DNA of 64,000 nt, from positions 1 to 64,000 of the forward strand of contig NZ_NFJP01000018.1 of the NCBI RefSeq assembly GCF_002159915.1. Direction: 5' to 3'. The stretch is from Gordonibacter sp. An230. Lineage in GTDB: Bacteria > Actinomycetota > Coriobacteriia > Coriobacteriales > Eggerthellaceae. This document shows, piece after piece, positions 1 to 8,758 of this stretch. The notes beneath the pieces are model-generated. The model did no database searches and was not told the DNA's origin. It saw nothing but the letters and a program-made list of their open reading frames with translations. A program made the translations under genes and the position numbers. Each line of letters begins with the position of its first letter. Within the stretch, counting starts at the first letter, position 1.

Positions 1-2
1 GT

Positions 3-1295
3 GGGCTCGGAGATGTGTATACGAGAGAGGGGGTGGGGGCGTGTGGGGCATCGCTTGCGACGGCGGGGACTGCCGCAAAGACGGGCCTGATGCTGCTGAC
101 GCTCGATCCGCTTGTGCGGGAGGTTGTTCGCTTGGTGGCGTGCGCGTGCATCGGGGCGAGCATGTCGGTGCTCTTCATAGTTGCGATGGAGTGCCTCTCG
201 GGTTTGGGGATACGCAGCGTCGGCAAAGCGCTCTCCCTCACCCTTCTCGGGGTGGCGGGCCTTTCGGCGGCGTTGTCGTCGCTTCCGGTTGGGCCGTTCG
301 CTCTCGCCGCAAGCGTCTTGCCCGTTCTGATGGGCGTCGCGTTGATCGCTCGACGGGCGTTCGGGCGGAAGTCTCCCCTCGGGGCTTCCGTTCGCGAGAC
401 GCCTCCCCTTGCCCGCGAGAAGCTCGTCGTTCCCGTCAGGCCCATGATCATGATGGCGGCGGCCGAGTTCGCCGGGTGCTTCGCGACCTTCCCGTTCGCG
501 GACGAGCGCACCTCTTCGCTATCGCTGGCGTTGGGGTGCGCGTGCGTGTCGCTTGTGTTTCTGGTCGGGTGCTTCGCGCTGGCTGATCGCTTCGATGTGA
601 GGATGCTCTACCAAGTGTCGCTCCCGCTCATGGCCGGAGGGCTGCTCCTTGGCCCTTTGCTCTCGCAGCAGGCGCAGATCGTGTCGTGCGCGTTCGTGAA
701 CGCGGGCGTGCTCGGGTTTCTCCTCCTTTCCGTCATGGTTCTCAACGAGAACTGCCGCTGTCACGGGGTGCCTTCCGCATGGGCGTACGGCTTCCTCCGC
801 TGCGCGCTTTTGCCCAGCCAGCTTGTCGGGGCGTGGCTTGTCTTCGCGGTGGGGGAGGGGCTGTTCGACTGGATGAAGGTGGAGGCGCTCTATTCGATCT
901 CGATGCTATTGATCGTGGTGTCTTCTATGACCTTCCTGAACGAATACAACTTCATCCGAAGTTGGAGGCTGTCGCGCGAGGAGCCGGTCGGCGCCTGCTC
1001 GCAAGACGCGCTCAACTCGCAGGTGGCGCGCTGCGCGCTGCTCGCCCGCGCGTTCGGTTTGACGCGAAGGGAGGAGGAGGTCGTGGCGCTTGTGGCGCAG
1101 GGCAGGACGGTGCCGCAGGCGGCCGACGAGCTGTTCATATCGAGGGAGACGGCGAAAACCCATATGAAGCATGCGTACGCGAAACTCGGAATCCACACTA
1201 AGGGCGAGCTGCTGGATCGCGTTTACGGACAGGGGTCGGCGGGATCCGTCGGACACGGCGCGGAGGTCTCGGAAGACGGGGCGGGCAGCCGGTGA
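3..1295 (+). CDS. LuxR-type regulator with membrane-spanning N-terminus, 5' end outside window
   Basis: The reading frame is open to the left edge, so the gene is probably truncated; the first in-window start codon is a GTG at 15 with no good ribosome site. Residues 25-300 (counted from that GTG) are a series of hydrophobic helices resembling a 10-12 TM transporter-like sensor. The last ~65 residues form a LuxR/GerE helix-turn-helix (GLTRREEEVVALVAQG, then RETAKTHMKHAYAKLGI). This architecture is common in Eggerthellaceae, where it usually sits beside a flavoprotein reductase; here no such partner lies immediately downstream. It presumably senses a small molecule in the membrane and binds DNA in the cytoplasm. 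The ligand cannot be inferred. Confidence 0.85.
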   Translation, partial: GLGDVYTREGVGACGASLATAGTAAKTGLMLLTLDPLVREVVRLVACACIGASMSVLFIVAMECLSGLGIRSVGKALSLTLLGVAGLSAALSSLPVGPFALAASVLPVLMGVALIARRAFGRKSPLGASVRETPPLAREKLVVPVRPMIMMAAAEFAGCFATFPFADERTSSLSLALGCACVSLVFLVGCFALADRFDVRMLYQVSLPLMAGGLLLGPLLSQQAQIVSCAFVNAGVLGFLLLSVMVLNENCRCHGVPSAWAYGFLRCALLPSQLVGAWLVFAVGEGLFDWMKVEALYSISMLLIVVSSMTFLNEYNFIRSWRLSREEPVGACSQDALNSQVARCALLARAFGLTRREEEVVALVAQGRTVPQAADELFISRETAKTHMKHAYAKLGIHTKGELLDRVYGQGSAGSVGHGAEVSEDGAGSR

Positions 1296-1349
1296 CGTCG
1301 GCCGCTGTCGGGCGGGCGGCCGGTGACGCCGGGCGCTGTCGGGCGGGCT
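1288..1349 (+). repeat. 31-bp tandem direct repeat across a stop codon
   Basis: Two adjacent near-identical 31-bp units (1288-1318 and 1319-1349), both starting GCCGGTGACG and ending CTGTCGGGCGGGC, with two to three mismatches. The first unit contains the TGA stop (1293-1295) of the LuxR-type gene. It looks like a simple slippage duplication. Confidence 0.7.
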
Positions 1350-2067
1350 GCTGGTCGGGCGCGAATCGCGAGGGTCTGAGCTGCTCGCCGCTCCGGTGCG
1401 CCGGAGAAGGGGCATGCGAGGTCCGGTTGCCGCCCGGCGCGTTCGCTCGTCCCTTCCCTCGGAGTCGGAAGGGATGCGCGAAGGATTTCGCGTGAGGATG
1501 TTCCAATGTAATCCTAGGTTTTTGCTAGAATTAAAGGGGAATGGATTCCCGGGGGTCGGTCGCGTGCGGATTTCGGCGGCAGAGGCGGCGATGGCTGCGG
1601 AGGGGCGGCCTCCCGAGGCGCGTTCGGAAGGGCGTTGTCTTACGGGGCGGCGACTGTGGAGGCGGGACCCCTTGCCTCCTTCGATCACATGGCGCCGGGA
1701 AGGATAGCGCCCGCCTGCGCAGGCCCCGCCGCCTTCGGAGGGCCGAGGCTGCCGAGACATCCGGCTTCGTGCGGCCAAGGCCGTGCGAGTGAGCGTCGAT
1801 GCGGCTGCTTCGACCGAAGCGCTCGTTCGGTTTCGAGGGTGCGGGGTTCGATGGGCTGGGCTCTGGGATTCGGACGGCCTTGGCGGTCGAGGGGCTCGGG
1901 CGGCTGCGGAGCGCATGGATGTTCGCGCTGCGGGGCCGCGCGGAGGGCGCGCTGCATCTCGCCTTGCGCGGTGCGATGCGGATCGGGCGCGGAGGGCCAT
2001 GCGGGTCGGGGCGCTCGCCCGCCTGCGACCTAGTGTTGGAAACGTGCGCGAGAGAGGAATGGCGACG
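1296..2067. other. Non-coding stretch between regulators
   Basis: About 770 bp without a convincing gene. Open frames here have no plausible start with ribosome site and read as Arg/Pro/Ala-rich shadows. The only AT-rich patch is at 1505-1540, where TAGAAT (1526-1531) could be a -10 box reading right, but no gene starts near it. Confidence 0.5.
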
Positions 2068-2502
2068 ATGCTCGTGTCGACGAAAGGGCGCTATGCGCTG
2101 AGGCTCATGGTGCGGATTGCTCAGCTCGAATCGAGGGGCAGGGTGGCGTTGCGCGAGGTGTCGGAGCACGAAGGCATTTCCCTCAAGTACCTTGAACAGC
2201 TCGCCCGTCCGCTCGTGCAGGCGGGGCTTTTGCGCAGCGTGCGCGGGAAGGGGGGAGGTTACGCGCTTGTGAACGACCCCTCGACCGTGAAGGTTGGCGA
2301 TGTCTTGCGCGCTGTGGAGGGCACGACTGCGCCGGTGGCGTGTCGTGCCCTCGAGGAGGGCGCGATGTGCCCGCGGGAGAGCTCGTGCGCCACCGTCCGG
2401 TTTTGGGAGGGCTTGGGCGAGGCGATCGAGCGCTATGTGGACGGTGCGACCCTCGCCGACCTCGCTTTCCCCGGCGCTTCCGCAAGCACCTGCCTCGATT
2501 GA
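2068..2502 (+). CDS. Rrf2/IscR-family transcriptional regulator
   Basis: A 144-residue winged-helix protein of normal Rrf2 length. The ATG at 2068 is chosen over the ATG at 2059 because AGAGAGGA lies 9 bases before it and because family members start MLVSTKGRYALR. The HTH region covers residues 1-60 (LREVSEHEGISLKYLEQLARPL), followed by the KGGGYALV wing. Three cysteines in C-X8-C-X5-C spacing (CRALEEGAMCPRESSC, about residue 92-107) sit where IscR-like members bind an Fe-S cluster, so it may sense iron, oxygen or redox state. The spacing differs from the E. coli IscR pattern. Targets are not evident; the gene faces the carotenoid operon 255 bp downstream. Confidence 0.9.
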   Translation: MLVSTKGRYALRLMVRIAQLESRGRVALREVSEHEGISLKYLEQLARPLVQAGLLRSVRGKGGGYALVNDPSTVKVGDVLRAVEGTTAPVACRALEEGAMCPRESSCATVRFWEGLGEAIERYVDGATLADLAFPGASASTCLD

Positions 2503-2713
2503 CGCCCTCGCCTTGACCGGCCGGAGGCGGCTTCCCCTCTCGATTTCGCCCCTTCTTCGGCTTTCTTGCCGCGTCGCGCGCTCGGCCTTCGGGTGCTTGG
2601 CGGGCGGGCGCGAAGCGATGCGCCCTCTTTGCGATTCTGACGCGTTCGCAACGCGGGCGCTACGGCTCGTCTTATGATGCGCCCCCCGGTCGGGATGGCG
2701 CGCCTTCCGCTCC

Positions 2714-2719
2714 TACAAT
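2714..2719 (+). promoter_or_regulatory. Candidate -10 box of the carotenoid operon
   Basis: TACAAT, 38 bases before the crtI start codon. A matching -35 hexamer is not convincing. TATGAT at 2673-2678 is an alternative. Confidence 0.35.
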
Positions 2720-2757
2720 GACGGAAACGCGTATCGCGCACGCATCGAAGGAGTCGC

Positions 2758-4275
2758 ATGAAACGGGTAATCGTCATCGGGGCCGGCATCGGCGGCCTCG
2801 CGGCGGCCGTACGGTTGCAGCACGCCGGCTACGAGGTCGCCCTCTACGAAAAGGAGCCGCAGGTTGGCGGGAAGATGAGCCGTATCCGCGGGGACGGGTT
2901 CACCTTCGACGTCGGTCCCACCATCGTGATGATGCCCGCGTTGTACCGCGAGGCGTTCGAAGCGTGCGGGCGCGACGCCGACGATTACATTCCCATGGAG
3001 AAGGTCGAGCCGCTCATGGACGTCTCGTTCGGTCCGAACGAGCGGCTGCGCCTGTCGAACGACCTCTCGTCCGTCACCGAGGCGGTCGAGGCCGTGAGCG
3101 AGCGCGACGCGCAGGGCTACTTTACCTACCTCGCGCTGCTCTACAAACGCTACCTCATCGCGAAGGACAACTTCCTCGAGAGGTCGTTTCGCGGCCCGCT
3201 CGATTTCTACAATCCGAAGAGCCTCGTGGCGGGCGCTCGGCTGCACACGCTCGGGGACGCGTACTCGTCGGTGTCCAAATACGTGAAGGACGACCGGCTG
3301 CGCAAGGCGCTCGCGTTTCAGACGCTCTACATCGGCATCTCGCCCTACGAAGGGCCGTCGCTGTACATGATCATCCCGATGATCGAGCTTCTGTACGGCG
3401 TGTGGTTCATGAAGGGCGGCATGTACGCGATGGCTCAGGGCCTCGAGCGCCTGTTCCTCGAACAGGGTGGCGAGCTGCACCTTTCGACTCCGGTGGATCG
3501 CATCGCGATCGAGTTCGGCGGCGCGCGCGGCGTGGAGGCGGGCGGGAGGCTCGACCGGGCCGACTACGTGGTGTGCGACGCCGATTTCCCCTACGCGATG
3601 AAGCGCCTCGTGGGCGATGCCCGGGCGCGCGGGAAGTACACCGACGCCAAGATCGACTCGATGTCCTACTCGTGCTCGTGCTTCGTGCTCTATCTGGGCC
3701 TCGACAAGCGCTACGAGACCGATGCGGTGCATTCTATCCGCTTCGCGCCCGACTTCGAGCGCAATGTGGCCGACCTTTTCGACGACGAGCGCTTTCCCGA
3801 CGACCCCTCGTTTTACTGCTACGCGCCCTGCTCCCTCGACGCATCGCTCGCGCCTGAGGGCTGCCAGACGCTTTACGTGCTCGTTCCGGTGCCGCCGTTG
3901 TCGGCGAACGGGCCCGCCTGGGGGCCCGCCGAGGTTGCCGCTCGACGCGATCTGGTGCTCGACCTCGTGGAGCGCGAGACGGCTTACGGCGATGTGCGCG
4001 ACCATATCGTATTCGAACGCGCATTCACCCCGCTCGACTTCGCCGAGCGGTTCAACGCGTGCAACGGCGCGACGTTCGGCTTGCGTCCCACCCTGTTCCA
4101 GAGCAACTACTGGCGTCCTCACAACAAGGCGTCCGCGTGCGACAACCTGTACTTCTGCGGCAGCAGCGTGCATCCTGGCGCGGGCGTGCCCATCGTGCTT
4201 CTGAGCGCGAAGCTCGCCGTCGAGGAGCTTCTGCGCGACGACGGACGCGCGGCCGGGGCGGAGGGCGGCCGATGA
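2758..4275 (+). CDS. crtI: Phytoene desaturase family FAD oxidoreductase (CrtI/CrtN)
   Basis: A 505-residue enzyme, normal length for bacterial CrtI/CrtN. It starts with a dinucleotide-binding motif (VIGAGIGGLAAAVRL, residues 5-19) followed by the acidic residue of the FAD ribose site (LYEKE). The family C-terminal signature LYFCGSSVHPGAGVP is at about residue 463-477. It should introduce conjugated double bases into phytoene or a C30 analogue at the membrane surface. Start ATG has AAGGAG 6 bases upstream. It overlaps crtB by four bases (ATGA), so the two are translationally coupled. Whether the substrate is C40 or C30 cannot be read from sequence. Confidence 0.93.
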   Translation: MKRVIVIGAGIGGLAAAVRLQHAGYEVALYEKEPQVGGKMSRIRGDGFTFDVGPTIVMMPALYREAFEACGRDADDYIPMEKVEPLMDVSFGPNERLRLSNDLSSVTEAVEAVSERDAQGYFTYLALLYKRYLIAKDNFLERSFRGPLDFYNPKSLVAGARLHTLGDAYSSVSKYVKDDRLRKALAFQTLYIGISPYEGPSLYMIIPMIELLYGVWFMKGGMYAMAQGLERLFLEQGGELHLSTPVDRIAIEFGGARGVEAGGRLDRADYVVCDADFPYAMKRLVGDARARGKYTDAKIDSMSYSCSCFVLYLGLDKRYETDAVHSIRFAPDFERNVADLFDDERFPDDPSFYCYAPCSLDASLAPEGCQTLYVLVPVPPLSANGPAWGPAEVAARRDLVLDLVERETAYGDVRDHIVFERAFTPLDFAERFNACNGATFGLRPTLFQSNYWRPHNKASACDNLYFCGSSVHPGAGVPIVLLSAKLAVEELLRDDGRAAGAEGGR

Positions 4276-5153
4276 GCGCGGTGGTCGACGCGCTCTTTGC
4301 TGAGCGGGAGGGGGACTTCGCTTGGTGCGAGTCGGTGATCGCGCGCAATTCGAGCAGCTTCCACCGGGCGTTCTCGGGGCTTCCGAAGCAGAAGCGGCAG
4401 GGCGTGTACGCGCTCTACGCGTTTTGCCGCGTTGCCGATGACTGCGCTGACCGCGAAGCGGACGAGGCTTCTCTCGACGCTCTGCGCGGCGAGCTCGACC
4501 GATTCTGCGCGGGCGAGGTCGCCGACACGCCTTTGTGGCGCGCGATGGAGGCCGTGTTCCTGGCGTTCGACATCGACGAGGGCCCTTTCTACGACATGAT
4601 CGAGGGGCAACGGCGCGATCTGGCGTTCCGCCAGCCGGCCACCATGGAGGAGCTGGAGGAGTACGCCTATTATGTGGCGGGTTCGGTGGGGCTCATGCTG
4701 CTGCCGCTTCTGCGCGCGTCCGCGCCGACGGGCGGGCGTCTGCGCGAGAGCGGCGTGGCGCTCGGCGTGGCCATGCAGCTCACGAACGTTCTGCGCGACG
4801 TGGGCGAGGATCTCGAGCGCGGGCGCGTGTACCTGCCCGTATCGGTGCTCAAAGAGGCGGGTTGCACGCTCGACGGGTTTCGCGCGCACCGCGTCGACGA
4901 TTCGTTTCGCCGTGCGTGGGAGGTCGTCGCGCGGCGCTCCGAGGAGCTGTACCGTCCGATGGAGCGCGACGTGTTCGAGCTGGACGAGGACAGCCGCCTT
5001 CCCACGCTTTCTTCGCTCGTGCTGTACCGGGCCATCATGGACGAGGTGCGCGCCTCGGGCTACGCGTGCCTGACGAGGCGCTGCTCGGTGCCGGAGCGCT
5101 CGGCGCGCCGGCTCGTGGCGGCCGCAGCGAACGCGCTTTCCGAGGGGCGGTGA
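4272..5153 (+). CDS. crtB: Squalene/phytoene synthase family prenyltransferase
   Basis: A 293-residue protein. Both aspartate-rich Mg2+-pyrophosphate motifs are present: DDCAD (about residue 57-61) and DVGED (about 176-180). The substrate-binding helix QLTNVLRDVGED and GRVYLP are typical of CrtB/CrtM. It condenses two prenyl diphosphates head to head to give phytoene or dehydrosqualene, the substrate of the desaturase encoded just upstream. The start overlaps the crtI stop and its own 3' end overlaps the next gene (GTGAG), so the three genes form one coupled operon. C30 versus C40 specificity is unresolved. Confidence 0.93.
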   Translation: MSAVVDALFAEREGDFAWCESVIARNSSSFHRAFSGLPKQKRQGVYALYAFCRVADDCADREADEASLDALRGELDRFCAGEVADTPLWRAMEAVFLAFDIDEGPFYDMIEGQRRDLAFRQPATMEELEEYAYYVAGSVGLMLLPLLRASAPTGGRLRESGVALGVAMQLTNVLRDVGEDLERGRVYLPVSVLKEAGCTLDGFRAHRVDDSFRRAWEVVARRSEELYRPMERDVFELDEDSRLPTLSSLVLYRAIMDEVRASGYACLTRRCSVPERSARRLVAAAANALSEGR

Positions 5154-6709
5154 GCCTGGTGGGAGATGCTGTGGGGGTTGCGCTGTCGGGAGCGTACGTG
5201 CTGGTCGTGCTCGCGGCGGCGTGGCTGCTCTCGAGAGCGGGCGCATCGGCCGAGACGGCGCGCAAGGTCGTCCACATCGGGCTGGGAGGCTGGTGGGTCA
5301 TCGCGTCGCTGCTCGTCGGCTCGGCGCTGTGGGCCGCTGCGCTGCCGGCGGCGTTCGTCGTCGTGAACGGCATCGCGTACCGCACGCGGCGCCTTTCGTT
5401 CATGGCGCGAGAAGAGGGCGAGGACACGCCGGGCACCGTGTACTACGCGGCTTCCCTTGCCGTGCTCGCGTTCTGCGCGTTCGGCGTCGGCGAACCATAC
5501 GTGGGCGCGCTCGGCGTGTTCTGCATGAGCTTCGGGGACGGCCTCGCGGCCGTGGCGGGACGACGCTTCGGTCGGCGGCGGATCGCCATCGCGGGCGGCG
5601 GCAAAACCGTCGCGGGCAGCGCGGCGATGTTCGTCGCGAGCTTTCTCTCGTGCGCGTTCGTGCTGGTAGCCGCACCGCCGGTAGGGGCGGGCGCGGCGGG
5701 CGGGGGAGGAGGCGCGCTTGCGGCGCCCGAGGTCGTGGCGGCGCTCGGCGTCGCGGCCGTGCTCGCGGTCGTGGCGACGCTGCTCGAGCTGCTCTCCTCC
5801 GACGGCTTGGACAACCTGACCGTGCCGCTTGGCGTTTCGGCTGTTTACGTGGCGCTGTTTTCACCGGGCTCGCCTCTCGCGCCGGTGGCTGCGGGACTTG
5901 CGCTTTCCGGTGCCGTGGCCCTCGCATCGCTCAGATTGCGGCTGCTCACGAAGCCGGGAGCGCTCGGGGCCGCGGTGGTGGGCGCGCTGCTGTTCGGCGT
6001 CGGAGGATGGCCTTTGTGGCTTCTGCTCATGTGGTTCTTCGGCAGCTCGAACCTCGCGTCGAGGGCGATGGCGCGCCGCGTTCGGACGGCGCGTGCGCGC
6101 GCCGAGGAGGATGAGCCGCACATGCGGCAGGCGCATCGGCAAAGCGGGCCGCGGAGGCTGCGCCAGGTGCTCGCGAACAGTGCGCCGGCCCTTCTCTGCG
6201 CGCTGGCGTACGCGGCTTCGGGCGACGGGTGGCTGCTCGTCGTGTCGGCGGGGGCGCTCGCTGCCAGCACCTCCGACACCTGGGCGTCGGAGGTGGGCGT
6301 GCACAGCAAGAACCCTCCTGTGGACATCCTCACGCGGGAGCCGTTGCAGCGCGGCCTTTCGGGCGGCGTGAGCCCGCTCGGGCTGGCGGCCACGTGCGCT
6401 GGCGCCGTCTCGACGGCGCTTTTGGCGACGCTTCTGTTCCGCGCGTTCGGCTTCGCGGTTCCGACGGGCCCCGACGCATTCCTCCTCATCGCGGCGTGCG
6501 GCGTGGCGGGGTCGCTCGTGGACAGCGTGCTGGGTGCGAGCCTTCAGGCGAAGTACCGCGATCCCGAGGCGGGGCGCATCGTGGAGAGGCCGCCAGCCTC
6601 GGGCACCGCGGCGGCGCTCGTGTCCGGGCGAGCGTGGGCCACCAACGACGCGGTGAACTTCATGAGCGGCGTCGCGGCGGTGGCGCTCGGCTTGATTGCG
6701 ATCCTCTGA
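5150..6709 (+). CDS. Fused prenol kinase (dolichol/phytol kinase-like) and DUF92 kinase
   Basis: A 519-residue integral membrane protein. The N-terminal half (about 1-250) has CTP-dependent dolichol/phytol-kinase features: KVVHIGLGG, the nucleotide loop SFGDGLAAVAGRRFG, GGKTVAGS and LDNLTVP. The C-terminal half (about 265-519) is a DUF92/TMEM19 domain with STSDTWASEVG, LSGGVSPLG and DSVLGASLQ. In plants the separate homologues VTE5 and VTE6 phosphorylate phytol and phytyl phosphate in turn. By analogy this protein could turn a prenol into its diphosphate, feeding CrtB; that is inference. The GTG at 5150 overlaps the crtB stop; GTG 5159 is an alternative start. Confidence 0.85.
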   Translation: MSLVGDAVGVALSGAYVLVVLAAAWLLSRAGASAETARKVVHIGLGGWWVIASLLVGSALWAAALPAAFVVVNGIAYRTRRLSFMAREEGEDTPGTVYYAASLAVLAFCAFGVGEPYVGALGVFCMSFGDGLAAVAGRRFGRRRIAIAGGGKTVAGSAAMFVASFLSCAFVLVAAPPVGAGAAGGGGGALAAPEVVAALGVAAVLAVVATLLELLSSDGLDNLTVPLGVSAVYVALFSPGSPLAPVAAGLALSGAVALASLRLRLLTKPGALGAAVVGALLFGVGGWPLWLLLMWFFGSSNLASRAMARRVRTARARAEEDEPHMRQAHRQSGPRRLRQVLANSAPALLCALAYAASGDGWLLVVSAGALAASTSDTWASEVGVHSKNPPVDILTREPLQRGLSGGVSPLGLAATCAGAVSTALLATLLFRAFGFAVPTGPDAFLLIAACGVAGSLVDSVLGASLQAKYRDPEAGRIVERPPASGTAAALVSGRAWATNDAVNFMSGVAAVALGLIAIL

Positions 6710-6735
6710 TCCTTTGCCGTTTGGCGCTTGCGAGA

Positions 6736-6759
6736 GGCGCGCGGCTAGCGTCGCGCGCC
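6736..6759. terminator. GC-rich hairpin between convergent genes
   Basis: GGCGCGCG (6736-6743), an 8-base loop, then CGCGCGCC (6752-6759), lying in the 35-bp gap between convergent genes and overlapping the minus-strand stop. There is no T run, so termination is only possible. Confidence 0.4.
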
Positions 6760-8445
6760 GGAGGCCGGTTCGAGCCCGGCCGGGGCGTTGCGGGCGTCGG
6801 GCGCGAGCGGGCGGGTGCGCGGAGCGCGCTGCGCATCGAGTTCGACGAGCAGGGGGCGGGCTTGGGCGGGATCCTCGGCGGGGAAGTCGGCTCGGAAGTG
6901 CGCGCCGCGGCTCTCGGTGCGCACGATAGCGGCCTCGGCGAAGGCCTTTGCCAGCATGAGCTGGTTGCGCACGATAGCGGCCTCGGCGATCGCGGTCGCG
7001 TCTGATGCGGGGCGCACCTCGGCGCGCGCTCGCTCAGCGAGCTCGTCGATGGTCGCGAGCGCCCGTTCGAGCCCGTCTTCCGTGCGCACGATCATGCACG
7101 ACTCCGTCATCGTGCGGCGCAGCAAGCGCGCGATCTCGGGCGCGTTGGGCAGCGCATGCCGAGGGACGTCTGCCGACAGCGCATCGCCGCTGCGGCGCAC
7201 CTCGGCGCGCTCCTTGGACCAGGCCGCCGCAGAGCGTCCCGCGCGGCGGCCGAACACGAGGCCGTTCGCGCTCGAGAGCCCGCCGATGCGGTCGGCCCCG
7301 TGCATGCCCCCGGTCGCCTCGCCGCAGGCGAACAGGCCCGGCACGCCGCAGGATCCGTCGGCGTCGATGAGGATGCCCCCGTTGGCTGCATGGGCGTAGG
7401 GCGCGATGCGCAGCTCGTCGGTGGGCTGGATGCCCGCCGCCTCCTCGAGCCAGTCGAAGTAGGTGCGCACGAACTCGGGAAGCGCCGCGCTCTCGGCGCC
7501 GTCCTCTGCGTCCCCGATGCGGTAGCGCACTGCGAGCCCCTTCGGCCCTGCGGCGTCCATCGCGAGGTCGATCGCGCGAGATGCGAGTCGCGCGGTGAAG
7601 GGACCGTGCCCCGATCTCTCCTCGAGGAGCGCTTGAGCGTCGGACCGTCCCGCGAAGGGATCCGTGCCGTCGGGGTTGCGCAGGGCCACGTGGCGAAACG
7701 TCTTCTCGTTGAACACGATGCCGCGCTTGGGGCTCACAAGCCCCGGCATCATCTGCATGAACTCGAGGTTGACGAGCGCGCATCCATGGGCGAGCGCCAC
7801 CGCGTGCGCACTTCCCGTCACGTCGTTGGCGGTGAGCCGCCGTTCGAACAGGCCGCCGAACCCGCCCGTGGCAAGCACCGTGGCTTTGCTGTCCACCGGC
7901 TCGAAGGCTGCCTTTCCGCGTGCGGCCAGCACTGCACCTGCGACGGCGCCGTCGCGTTCGACGAGGTCGACGAGCGTTCGCCCGGGCAGGACCTCCACGC
8001 CGAGCCTTTCAAGCTCGCGCCGCACCGCCTCCTCGTAGCTCTCGCGCACGATGCCGCGCCAGAGCCGGTGCTTCCGATCGAAGCAGGGGACGAACTCCCG
8101 CTCGTCGGGGCGGTCGGGGCGCATGAGGCGCACGCCCGCCGCCTCGAGCTCGTCGATGGCGGAGGGGATGTCCCGCACGAACACCGAGACGAGCTTCGGC
8201 AGCGCCGCTCCGCATCCCACTTCGAGGATCGCGCGGACGAGGTCGTCCTCGTCGTCGGACGATTCGGGCCCCACGAGCCCCAGGCCCCATGTGCCCGGAT
8301 AGAAGCTCGAGCCCGAGAACAGCGCGCCCGCGCATGCGATGGCCGTCCGCGCTCCCGAGCGCGCCGCGTGCAGGGCGGCCGTGGTGCCGGCGATGCCGCC
8401 TCCGACCACGAGCACGTCGAATGTCCTCGTCGTTTCGAACTCCAT
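6745..8445 (-). CDS. FAD-binding fumarate reductase/L-aspartate oxidase family protein
   Basis: A 566-residue flavoprotein without signal peptide, hence cytoplasmic. The N-terminal motif VLVVGGGIAGTTAAL (residues 11-25) binds FAD; ATGGFGG and the FAD-covering motif FACGEATGGMHGADRIGG are of the succinate dehydrogenase/fumarate reductase/NadB type. The C-terminal helical domain is also of that class. It is not a clear NadB because no nadA or nadC is nearby. The substrate is unknown. Translation starts at ATG with a strong GGGAGGAG site 5-6 bases upstream. It runs convergently into the prenol kinase gene. Confidence 0.85.
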   Translation of the reverse strand: MEFETTRTFDVLVVGGGIAGTTAALHAARSGARTAIACAGALFSGSSFYPGTWGLGLVGPESSDDEDDLVRAILEVGCGAALPKLVSVFVRDIPSAIDELEAAGVRLMRPDRPDEREFVPCFDRKHRLWRGIVRESYEEAVRRELERLGVEVLPGRTLVDLVERDGAVAGAVLAARGKAAFEPVDSKATVLATGGFGGLFERRLTANDVTGSAHAVALAHGCALVNLEFMQMMPGLVSPKRGIVFNEKTFRHVALRNPDGTDPFAGRSDAQALLEERSGHGPFTARLASRAIDLAMDAAGPKGLAVRYRIGDAEDGAESAALPEFVRTYFDWLEEAAGIQPTDELRIAPYAHAANGGILIDADGSCGVPGLFACGEATGGMHGADRIGGLSSANGLVFGRRAGRSAAAWSKERAEVRRSGDALSADVPRHALPNAPEIARLLRRTMTESCMIVRTEDGLERALATIDELAERARAEVRPASDATAIAEAAIVRNQLMLAKAFAEAAIVRTESRGAHFRADFPAEDPAQARPLLVELDAQRAPRTRPLAPDARNAPAGLEPASGARR

Positions 8446-8758
8446 GCGCTTCTCCTCCCTTGATCGGTCGTATCGGAACCTATCCTATCCGGGCCTCCTC
8501 GTCAAGCGCCGTGCAGGGGGGTCGGCCGTGCGCACGTTTCGTGGTTGCCTCGCTCCGTCGGTCGTTGCGCTGCGCCGCGCAAAGGGGGTGTGCGGACGTT
8601 TCATGGTCGTGCGGTAACGCTTGGATGAACTCCGCCGTGGCTCCATATCGCTTCGGTATGGTCGGGCGAGAGCGGCGAGCCCGGGTGCGACGTCCAACTG
8701 CGCGGGCGCTCGGTCGCTGGCCGCGCGGGCGCGGCGCGAAGTGCGGGAAAGGGAGACG
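8446..8758. other. Divergent intergenic region with imperfect direct repeat
   Basis: This 313-bp region separates the flavoprotein gene (leftward) from a membrane protein gene (rightward). Two similar 20-bp boxes, 8528-8547 (core GCACGTTTCGTGGT) and 8590-8609 (core GGACGTTTCATGGT), lie 62 bp apart on the same strand with about four mismatches. They could be regulator sites. No gene is seen. Confidence 0.4.

Noticed and set aside
2713-4173. Long minus-strand ORF (486 codons) opposite crtI
   Set aside because: It is the antisense shadow of a clear enzyme gene in GC-rich DNA; composition is Arg/His/Val-rich and no start signal exists.
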